Of a stretch of 39,706 nucleotides of DNA, positions 33,931-39,706 are shown piece after piece (position 1 is the first letter of the stretch; each line of letters starts with the position of its first letter). Below the pieces are notes generated by a model. That model was given only the letters and a program-made list of their open reading frames with translations, had not been told where the DNA came from and did not search any database. A program made the position numbers and the translations under genes. Source of the DNA: an uncultured Acetatifactor sp. (GTDB lineage Bacteria; Bacillota; Clostridia; Lachnospirales; Lachnospiraceae); the NCBI GenBank assembly GCA_910586435.1, contig CAJUGT010000023.1, positions 1 to 39,706 on the forward strand. Direction: 5' to 3'.

Positions 33931-33955
33931 TAGAGGTGAGTTAGGAGGTACATAT

Positions 33956-34843
33956 ATGTATCATAAAATTTTAAGTTTAACATTGGCGGCCGGATTCATG
34001 CTGTCATCCGGCGAAGCGGTTATGGCCGCTGAAATTACAGAAGAGAAATCAGCCGCAAATATTTATGAAGCGGTGGAGAACCTGTCGTCGGACGCATTGA
34101 TGTCTTATTTATATAGCTTGCCTGAAGCCAACAGCAGAGAGAGTACTACATATGATCAGTATTATGTGGATTGCTGGAATGAGCTGAAGCAAAGCAATGG
34201 CGTATATTTGGATTCGGAGGGCCATTTTGCTTTGGAAGACACGGTGGCTGCGCAGTACGCCCCATTGGCGGAAGCCATGGAAAGCTGGAATCTCGCCATT
34301 GATTTAGGCATCCTTGCAGTGGATTATGAGACAATGTCCCTATATACTCCAGAAATAACAGGCGATGTATTGGACAATGTAAGTTCAGGCATTATGGCCT
34401 TGAGCGAGAACATAGTCCCTTATGCAAGCGCTCATGGCTGTGGCCATGATGTATGGGACGTGGAAGCCACGGCGGCTGAGAACTATAAGACCATCAAGGA
34501 CTTTTACAACAATATGATTATAGCGTCTTTGGTTGCCCCACAGGTCAATCCCTGGCTTTCCACCGCCACCTATTGGGTGGGATATGTCAGAGAAAAGGGC
34601 GCATGGGATTACAAGAGCATTGAAGGATACAAGAATAGAATCTTTTGCTGCGCTTACGGAGGGAAAAGCAATCAGGATCAGCATGTGTCCTGGGTGGGGA
34701 ACTATAATTATGGTTACACAGGAAAAGTTCTCTTTGACTTGACTACCTTGCATTTGGGAAGCTCCGCTGTCGGTGGTTTTGACAAAAAGGATGAAATAGA
34801 GGATTGGCCGGCAATTGATGAGGGATATTATGACGCGCCTTAA
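33956..34843 (+). CDS. Secreted protein with polymorphic-toxin type 44-like C-terminal domain
   Basis: A 295-residue predicted exported toxin. It has a Sec signal peptide (MYHKILSLTLAAGFMLSSGEA, probable cut after VMA at residue 24), a helical middle region (30-185) of unknown function, and a C-terminal domain (about 195-295) with WVGYVREKGAWDYKS, WVGNYNYGYTG and IEDWPAIDEGYYD. This W...V...G.WDYK ... GN(F/Y)NYG.TG ... GYYD pattern is that of bacterial toxin 44 as I know it. The start follows AGGAGG. No LXG, WXG100 or RHS delivery domain is present, so simple Sec export is expected. Its stop codon overlaps the first immunity gene. The enzymatic activity is not established here. Confidence 0.75.
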   Translation: MYHKILSLTLAAGFMLSSGEAVMAAEITEEKSAANIYEAVENLSSDALMSYLYSLPEANSRESTTYDQYYVDCWNELKQSNGVYLDSEGHFALEDTVAAQYAPLAEAMESWNLAIDLGILAVDYETMSLYTPEITGDVLDNVSSGIMALSENIVPYASAHGCGHDVWDVEATAAENYKTIKDFYNNMIIASLVAPQVNPWLSTATYWVGYVREKGAWDYKSIEGYKNRIFCCAYGGKSNQDQHVSWVGNYNYGYTGKVLFDLTTLHLGSSAVGGFDKKDEIEDWPAIDEGYYDAP

Positions 34844-35414
34844 TACACAAAATAAATTTGTTCGGGTTGGATACTTCCTGCTGTGCTGTGTGGCTCTGGT
34901 ATTTTTGTACATTATCATGGTCCGGAAAGAACTTTTGCTGCTGGCCCTGGCTGTCACGGCTGTGATAAAGATAGTGAAAAAGAGATGGCTTATGGCAGCC
35001 TTCTGTATCTTCCTTGTTCTCCTTGGATGGGTCTGTACCTTTCAATGGACCAAAACCAGAGCCAATCTGGAGAAGATACATTTTGCTCTGCTGAAACCGT
35101 ATTATCAGAAAGAGGCGGAAAAAGTCATAGCGGAGGCTACGCTGGCTGAAGATACACATGTGTGGCGGTCATTCAATGGAGGAACCAGATGGTTCCTGTC
35201 AAAGGACACCCACTATATAAAGGCAGATGGACATATTGTTGTTTCTTTTGTCATTAAATATTCGGATGTGTCAGGATATATATATTTGGCCGATGACGGA
35301 GCAACTGACGTGATAACCGAGCCTTGGAAGTATTGGAGTGATGTAGGCAATGAACCGCTGTTTTCAGAGGTTCATGAGCTTGGCGGACAGTGGATGTTTG
35401 TCAGGACATACTGA
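34818..35414 (+). CDS. Putative immunity protein, tandem copy 1
   Basis: A 198-residue membrane protein overlapping the toxin gene's 3' end in another frame, so translation is probably coupled. Two or three hydrophobic segments (about 17-34, 38-52, 57-75) with basic flanks (RLNTQNKFVR, VRKE, KIVKKR) are followed by a polar domain (80-198) containing HFALLKPYYQ, SGYIYLADD, DVITEPWKYW and the invariant end WMFVRTY. By the positive-inside rule the polar domain should face outside, where a Sec-exported toxin would act. I do not recognise the family. The start may be ATG 34818 or ATG 34830, the latter with GAGGG upstream. Copy 1 is separated from copy 2 by 16 bp. Confidence 0.75.
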   Translation: MRDIMTRLNTQNKFVRVGYFLLCCVALVFLYIIMVRKELLLLALAVTAVIKIVKKRWLMAAFCIFLVLLGWVCTFQWTKTRANLEKIHFALLKPYYQKEAEKVIAEATLAEDTHVWRSFNGGTRWFLSKDTHYIKADGHIVVSFVIKYSDVSGYIYLADDGATDVITEPWKYWSDVGNEPLFSEVHELGGQWMFVRTY

Positions 35415-35430
35415 CTGGAAGAAGGGCTTT

Positions 35431-36027
35431 ATGAGGGATATTATAATGCGCCTTAATACACAAAATAAATTTGTTCGGGTTGGTTGCTTCCTGCTGTGCT
35501 GTGCGGCTCTGGTATTTTTGTACATTATCATGGTTCGGAAAGAACTTTTGCTGCTGGCCCTGGCTGTCATAGCCGTAATAAAGATAGTGAAAAAGAAATG
35601 GCTTATGGCAGCCTTCTGTATCTTCCTTGTTCTCCTTGGATGGGTCTGTACCTTTCAATGGACCAAAACCAGAGCCAATCTGGAGAAGATACATTTTGCT
35701 CTGCTGAAACCGTATTATCAGAAAGAGGCGGAAAAAGTCATAGAGAAGGCTGCCCTAGCTGAAGATACCGATGTATGGGGAGGATTTGAGAGAAACTCCA
35801 GATGGCTTTTGTCAAAGAAAACTCACTATATAAAGACAGATGGGCATATGATTGTTTTTTTTATCATTAAATCTTCTGATATTTCAGGCTATATATATTT
35901 GGCCGATGACGAAGCAATTGACGTGATAACCGAACCTTGGAAATACTGGAGTAGTGTAGGCCATGAACCTCTGTTTTCGGAGGTTCAAGAGCTTGGCGGG
36001 AGATGGATGTTTGTCAGGACATACTGA
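35431..36027 (+). CDS. Putative immunity protein, tandem copy 2
   Basis: A 198-residue paralog starting exactly 613 bp after copy 1, with AAGGG upstream of the ATG. The membrane half (1-95) is almost identical to copy 1, also at silent positions. The polar half differs mainly at 103-150 (EKAALAEDTDVWGGFERNSR; LLSKKTHYIKTDGHMIVFFI) and keeps SGYIYLADD and WMFVRTY. Longer open frames starting inside copy 1 are artefacts of the repeat. It is probably cotranscribed with the toxin. Confidence 0.75.
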   Translation: MRDIIMRLNTQNKFVRVGCFLLCCAALVFLYIIMVRKELLLLALAVIAVIKIVKKKWLMAAFCIFLVLLGWVCTFQWTKTRANLEKIHFALLKPYYQKEAEKVIEKAALAEDTDVWGGFERNSRWLLSKKTHYIKTDGHMIVFFIIKSSDISGYIYLADDEAIDVITEPWKYWSSVGHEPLFSEVQELGGRWMFVRTY

Positions 36028-36043
36028 CAGGAAGAAAGGCTTC

Positions 36044-36640
36044 ATGAAGGATATTATGACGCGCCTTAATACACAAAATAAATTTGTCCGGGTTTGTTGC
36101 TTCCTACTATGCTGTGCGGCTCTGGTATTTTTGTACATTATCATGGTCCGGAAAGAACTTTTGCTGCTGGCCCTGGCTGTCACGGCTGTGATAAAGATAG
36201 TGAAAAAGAGATGGCTTATGGCAGCCTTCTGTATCTTCCTTGTTCTCCTTGGATGGGTCTGTACCTTTCAATGGACCAAAACCAGAGCCAATCTGGAGAA
36301 GATACATTTTGCTCTGCTGAAACCGTATTATCAGAAAGAGGCGGAAAAAATCATGAAGGAAGCTGCCCAGGCTGAAGATACCGATGTATGGGGAGAATAT
36401 GAACCCAGATGGTTCCTGTCAAAGGACACACAGTATTTAAAGGCAGATGGACATGTGATTATATTTTTCGTCATTAAATATTCTGATGTGTCAGGATATA
36501 TATATTTGGCCGATGACGAAGCATTTGGGATGATAGCCGAGCCTCGGAAATATTGGCCTGATGTAGGCTTTGCAGGGAAACCACTGTTTTCGGAGATTCA
36601 GGACCTTGGTGAGCAGTGGATGTTTGTCAGGACATACTGA
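36044..36640 (+). CDS. Putative immunity protein, tandem copy 3
   Basis: A 198-residue paralog, again exactly 613 bp after the previous start, with AAAGG before the ATG. It has lost two codons near 118 (GEYEPRW) and gained two near 178 (VGFAGKPLF), so its length is unchanged. Differences from its neighbours concentrate at 103-185 while the membrane half stays nearly invariant. The compensating small indels show that the gene is kept in frame, which argues for function. Confidence 0.75.
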   Translation: MKDIMTRLNTQNKFVRVCCFLLCCAALVFLYIIMVRKELLLLALAVTAVIKIVKKRWLMAAFCIFLVLLGWVCTFQWTKTRANLEKIHFALLKPYYQKEAEKIMKEAAQAEDTDVWGEYEPRWFLSKDTQYLKADGHVIIFFVIKYSDVSGYIYLADDEAFGMIAEPRKYWPDVGFAGKPLFSEIQDLGEQWMFVRTY

Positions 36641-36656
36641 CAGGAAGAAGGACTTC

Positions 36657-37253
36657 ATGAAGGATATTACTATGCGCCTTAATACACATAATAAATTTGT
36701 CCGGGTTAGTTGCTTCCTTCTGTGCTGCCTGGCTCTGGTATTTTTATACATTATCATGGTCCGGAAAGAACTCTTGCTGCTGGCCCTGTCTGTCATAGCC
36801 GTGATAAAGATAGTGAGAAAGAAATGGCTTATGGCAGCCTTCTGTATCTTCCTTGTTCTCCTTGGATGGGTTTGTACCTTTGAATGGACCAAAACCAGAG
36901 CCAATCTGGAGAAGATACATTTTGCTCTGCTGAAACCGTATTATCAGAGTACAGCCGAAAAATTCCTGGCGGAGATTACCCAGGCTGAAGATACCGATGT
37001 GTGGAGAACACTTGACGGAGGTTCCGACTGGTTTCTGTCAAAGAGAACATATTATATAAAAGTAGAAAAACCTATGATAATCCTTTTCACTACTAAGTTT
37101 TCAGACGCTTCAGGATATATATATTTGGCTGATGACACATCGATTGACGTGATAACCGAGCCTTGGAAGTATTGGAGTAAAGTAGGCAATGAACCGCTGT
37201 TTTCAGAGGTTCATGAGCTTGGGGGGCAGTGGATGTTTGTCAGGACATACTGA
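36657..37253 (+). CDS. Putative immunity protein, tandem copy 4
   Basis: The most divergent 198-residue copy, 613 bp after copy 3. Its polar half reads QSTAEKFLAEITQAEDTDVW, DGGSDWFLSKRTYYIKVEKP and MIILFTTKFSDASGYIYLADD, while the membrane half and the end (EPWKYW...WMFVRTY) match copy 1. The 3' third of the gene is close to copy 1 at the DNA level, which suggests recombination between copies. The ribosome-binding site is GAAGG upstream of the ATG. Confidence 0.75.
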   Translation: MKDITMRLNTHNKFVRVSCFLLCCLALVFLYIIMVRKELLLLALSVIAVIKIVRKKWLMAAFCIFLVLLGWVCTFEWTKTRANLEKIHFALLKPYYQSTAEKFLAEITQAEDTDVWRTLDGGSDWFLSKRTYYIKVEKPMIILFTTKFSDASGYIYLADDTSIDVITEPWKYWSKVGNEPLFSEVHELGGQWMFVRTY

Positions 37254-37269
37254 CTGGAAGAAGGGCTTT

Positions 37270-37425
37270 ATGAGAGATATTTTGCTGCTGGCCCTGGCTG
37301 TCATAGCCGTGATAAAGATAGTGAAAAAGAAATGGCTTATGGCAGCCTTCTGTGTCTTCCTTGTTCTCCTGGGGTGGGTCTGTACCTTTCAGTGGACCAA
37401 AAACAAAAGCCAATCTGGAAAAATC
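37270..37425 (+). pseudogene. Broken fifth copy of the immunity gene
   Basis: The start codon again lies exactly 613 bp after copy 4. After MRDI the frame jumps to LLLALAVIAVIKIVKKKWLM, so the first transmembrane segment (about 35 codons) is deleted. A one-base insertion near 37400 (ACCAAAAAC instead of ACCAAAAC) then shifts the frame after FQWTK. Similarity ends near 37425. The remaining open frame is not expected to make an active protein. Confidence 0.8.
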
Positions 37426-37517
37426 TCAGCAGAAGCAGACAGACGCACTTCCTGTCAATGCCCCCAGGCTATGCGGAAACTGCTTCTACACAGGCATTTA
37501 TCTTCCAGACTGCGGTT

Positions 37518-39389
37518 CTATTTTTTTTCCGGCGGTGACGCAAGATACTCTTCCCAAAATTTTAAGCTTTTCAGCTCATCCATCCCCTTTTCCCATTCAG
37601 CGCATGCCCTGTGGTATTTTCGTATCACAAGAGCCCAAACCCTCAGAAGCTTTCCCATAACCCGAAAAGTTTCCCGAAAACTTCTGGTCAGGCGATACCC
37701 TTTATCCTTATTCTCGTTAAGATATACCACCTGTCTGTACCCCAAATAGGAAGGGTAATTGCAGTCCGATTCCGCATAGCAGACTTCAGAAGAGGGAAAA
37801 CAGTATCTCCTAAGCTTCGTCCCCATGCCAAGATGCTCCTCATCCTTTGCCTTCTTCAGACAATGCGCATACATCTCTGAAGAGACAGCAAACCACTCAT
37901 ATCCCGTCTCCTTCCGCAGTCTGCTGTGGAGTTCTTCCGGATTCATCTTTTTGAAGGCAGAAATCCCTTTGCAGAAATCTTCACATCCCCGCAGACACAT
38001 CATAGCGCTTCCATAACGGTATCCCAGACAGCACTGTATCACCTTCGTCAAAAGAAGCCTGCGCAGCATACGTCCCGATAAGCGCTCCGGATAATGGTTC
38101 TGTGACGCAATCAGCATATTTCTCATATCATAATAGAAGATATATTCCGAATGCTTTCCCGCAGGAGAAGGATGCCAAATGCATATCCCTCCCATTTGCA
38201 GGACTTCCTTTCCTGATCTGACTCCAAATTCCTGGTCATCCCGATGCAGGAACAGGGGCAGGGGCAAATTAGACTCTCCAATCAGTACGGCGGGAATACA
38301 GGAATACCACCAGCCGCTGAAATTGGCACCTTCCTCACATTCATTCGCAATCAGATTTTCCCTTCTGCCCAGATTCATCATCTCTCTGACAGAATGTCTG
38401 TTGCATCCGGTCAAAATGTCATAATATCCGCAGCTCTCCGCCTGTATATCCCTGTTTTCCAGCAGCAGCATGGCCCCGCCCAGAATATGGTCCCGGCAGG
38501 ATTCCTTTAACAATCTCAGCAAAATATATGTCCTTTCCAATACTTTCGGATAGATTAATATGTCATCATCCATCAAAAGCAAATGGGTAAAGGCATCTTT
38601 TTTTTCACGAAACAGGGCTTCTATCATTCCCCTGGTAAAACCCCCGCTTCCTCCGTAATTTTTGTTAGCAAATATATGAACCCTGGGATGCCCCTGAAAC
38701 ATATCCTTTGACAGAGTGCCTCCATTGTCCACAACATAAATATCCATCTTTCCGGCCATGGGGGAACTGGAATTGTCAACAATTTCCCGAAGCAGTATCT
38801 CCACATTGCGTCTCACATACTCTATCCTTTGATAAGTGCAAATACAGCAGGCAATACTTATCCCATCTCTTCCGTGGCCTTTTCTTCCGTCATCTTCTCT
38901 TATGTCAAAAAGCCCGGCTTCTATATGGCATTCTTCCTCCATATGATAACCACCGCTTCGGACAATGGTTTCCTTCTCCGCTTCTATCCTAAGATAGCAG
39001 AAATCATGAAGTTCAGCCAACACCTTGTTCCGGAATACCTCCACTTCCTTAAAGACAGAGCAATCATACTCCACCTCACAAAGTAAGTGTTCCCTTGCGG
39101 CATCCCCCTTGTCCAAACCTATCAGGCTGATACAACCTTTTCCACATAGTACAACAGAAGCGGATACCCTTTGAACTATGGTATAGGCTTGCCATTTACA
39201 AACGGATAACATATTAAAATAGGTATCAAAAGAAACATGGCTCCCCTGGGAAATGACCATCTGCATTTCCTCGTTCACCCATGCGCCCTCACCTCGAAAA
39301 AACATAGCAGAACTGCCATATTCCCCCGTCTGATTCCAAATCAGTTCCTGCAATACCACCTTTTCCCTCCGCTCTGCCGAAAATCCCAT
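37518..39389 (-). CDS. GlfT2-like galactofuranosyltransferase-family glycosyltransferase
   Basis: A 623-residue GT2-type glycosyltransferase with the architecture of GlfT2. It has an N-terminal beta-sandwich (about 10-165), a GT-A domain starting SIACCICTYQR (178-187), the metal-binding DDD at 274-276 in LLMDDDILIYP, NKNYGGSGGF (243-252), NFSGWWYSCIP (356-366), the likely catalytic-base region LHRDDQEFGVR (381-391) and IWHPSPAGKHSEY with His406. The C-terminus (430-623) is helical. It should add galactofuranose or a related sugar to a cell-surface glycan at the cytoplasmic face. The ribosome-binding site is weak but a promoter lies just upstream. It converges with the immunity array. Confidence 0.88.
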   Translation of the reverse strand: MGFSAERREKVVLQELIWNQTGEYGSSAMFFRGEGAWVNEEMQMVISQGSHVSFDTYFNMLSVCKWQAYTIVQRVSASVVLCGKGCISLIGLDKGDAAREHLLCEVEYDCSVFKEVEVFRNKVLAELHDFCYLRIEAEKETIVRSGGYHMEEECHIEAGLFDIREDDGRKGHGRDGISIACCICTYQRIEYVRRNVEILLREIVDNSSSPMAGKMDIYVVDNGGTLSKDMFQGHPRVHIFANKNYGGSGGFTRGMIEALFREKKDAFTHLLLMDDDILIYPKVLERTYILLRLLKESCRDHILGGAMLLLENRDIQAESCGYYDILTGCNRHSVREMMNLGRRENLIANECEEGANFSGWWYSCIPAVLIGESNLPLPLFLHRDDQEFGVRSGKEVLQMGGICIWHPSPAGKHSEYIFYYDMRNMLIASQNHYPERLSGRMLRRLLLTKVIQCCLGYRYGSAMMCLRGCEDFCKGISAFKKMNPEELHSRLRKETGYEWFAVSSEMYAHCLKKAKDEEHLGMGTKLRRYCFPSSEVCYAESDCNYPSYLGYRQVVYLNENKDKGYRLTRSFRETFRVMGKLLRVWALVIRKYHRACAEWEKGMDELKSLKFWEEYLASPPEKK

Positions 39390-39412
39390 ATTTTACCACT
39401 GTCTTTTGTTAA

Positions 39413-39441
39413 AGTTTACATCCACACTTTACAAAAGTCAA
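39413..39441 (-). promoter_or_regulatory. Sigma-A promoter of the glycosyltransferase gene
   Basis: On the minus strand TTGACT and TAAACT are 17 bp apart, placing the transcript start about 15-20 bases before the ATG at 39389. Confidence 0.65.
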
Positions 39442-39583
39442 CCTTTACCACTATAAAGTATGACCGGTTCGACTGAGAGAAGCATAACAATAAAGCGTAT
39501 ATGGCTGCTCCATGCATGTGGAAGAATAGTTTTCCCTGAAACTAAAAAGCACATCCGCAAAAACGCAGACGTGGTACCGGAAT

Positions 39584-39706
39584 TTAACGCTTTTTTAATT
39601 CGGCAATAGCACCATAATGTAAAATATCAAATTCATTAGGCGCAATATGTTTAAGGAGTGTTCTATGCTCTTGTTCCCACATAGAAATTTCTTTTTCGGT
39701 AAGCGA
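39584..39706 (-). CDS. C-terminal part of an unidentified protein, cut by the window edge
   Basis: An open frame runs from the window edge to a TAA at 39584-39586 and encodes 40 residues (SLTEKEISMWEQEHRTLLKH, then IAPNEFDILHYGAIAELKKR). Its composition looks like real coding sequence and the frame is open to the edge. The family is not recognised from this fragment. The start lies outside the window. Confidence 0.55.
   Translation of the reverse strand, partial: SLTEKEISMWEQEHRTLLKHIAPNEFDILHYGAIAELKKR

Noticed and set aside
35350..35430. N-terminal extensions of immunity copies 2-4 starting inside the previous gene (MNRCFQRFMSL and similar)
   Set aside because: They are the out-of-frame reading of the preceding copy's 3' end. 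The ATGs at 35431, 36044 and 36657 have their own ribosome-binding sites and the exact 613-bp period.
37189..37749. 186-codon open frame covering the broken immunity copy
   Set aside because: The frame after 37400 is a shift out of the immunity sequence and then antisense to the glycosyltransferase gene.

Overview
The window looks like chromosomal DNA from an anaerobic, spore-forming, probably motile member of the Clostridia, most likely Lachnospiraceae. This is an inference from gene content: a type-2 isoleucyl-tRNA synthetase behind a T-box, a degenerate SpoIIQ-like LytM protein, glycogen phosphorylase, ddl-murF, a flagellin-methylase-like protein and a sigma-D-type promoter. Shine-Dalgarno sequences are strong (AGGAGG) and TGG is the normal tryptophan codon. 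No tRNA, rRNA, CRISPR array or intact transposase was seen.

Layout. (1) 1-7405, minus strand: a Ter stress-response operon read right to left from an extended -10 promoter near 7480. It encodes a YceG-like/trypsin-like protease fusion, a rhomboid protease, YceG, TelA and two TerD proteins. (2) 8106-8618, plus strand: an unrecognised small acidic protein, convergent with ddl-murF across a hairpin. (3) 8720-19333, minus strand: murF, ddl, an amidohydrolase, a SpoIIQ-like protein, an EF-hand-like protein behind a sigma-D-type promoter, an SseB-domain protein and an aconitase-family hydratase. (4) 19833-29023, minus strand: a metallophosphoesterase lipoprotein, glgP, ileS with its T-box, and a GGDEF protein. 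(5) 29385-31445, plus strand: a shortened QueG-like iron-sulfur protein and nicotinate phosphoribosyltransferase. (6) 31446-37510, plus strand: an accessory island with a frameshifted XRE regulator, an Imm17-like fragment, a DUF4240 protein, an FliB-like protein and a toxin-immunity cluster. (7) 37518-39389, minus strand: a GlfT2-like glycosyltransferase. (8) The right edge holds the C-terminus of an unidentified minus-strand gene.

The most interesting system is at 33956-37420. A Sec-secreted protein with a C-terminal polymorphic-toxin type 44-like domain is followed by four intact tandem copies, and one broken copy, of a 198-residue membrane protein gene. The start codons are spaced exactly 613 bp apart. 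The membrane-spanning half is almost invariant between copies and the distal half differs. This is best read as a toxin with an amplified, diversifying set of cognate immunity genes. The second system is the Ter operon, in which a YceG-type domain is fused to a trypsin-like protease next to a rhomboid protease.

Two families of non-coding, palindromic intergenic elements are also present. One comprises two inverted 176-bp elements (11628-11803 and 12006-12181) that align without gaps and show many compensatory base-pair changes. The other is scattered at 1-67, 5519-5669 and 19376-19829 and also shows compensatory changes. Both look like selected structures rather than debris.
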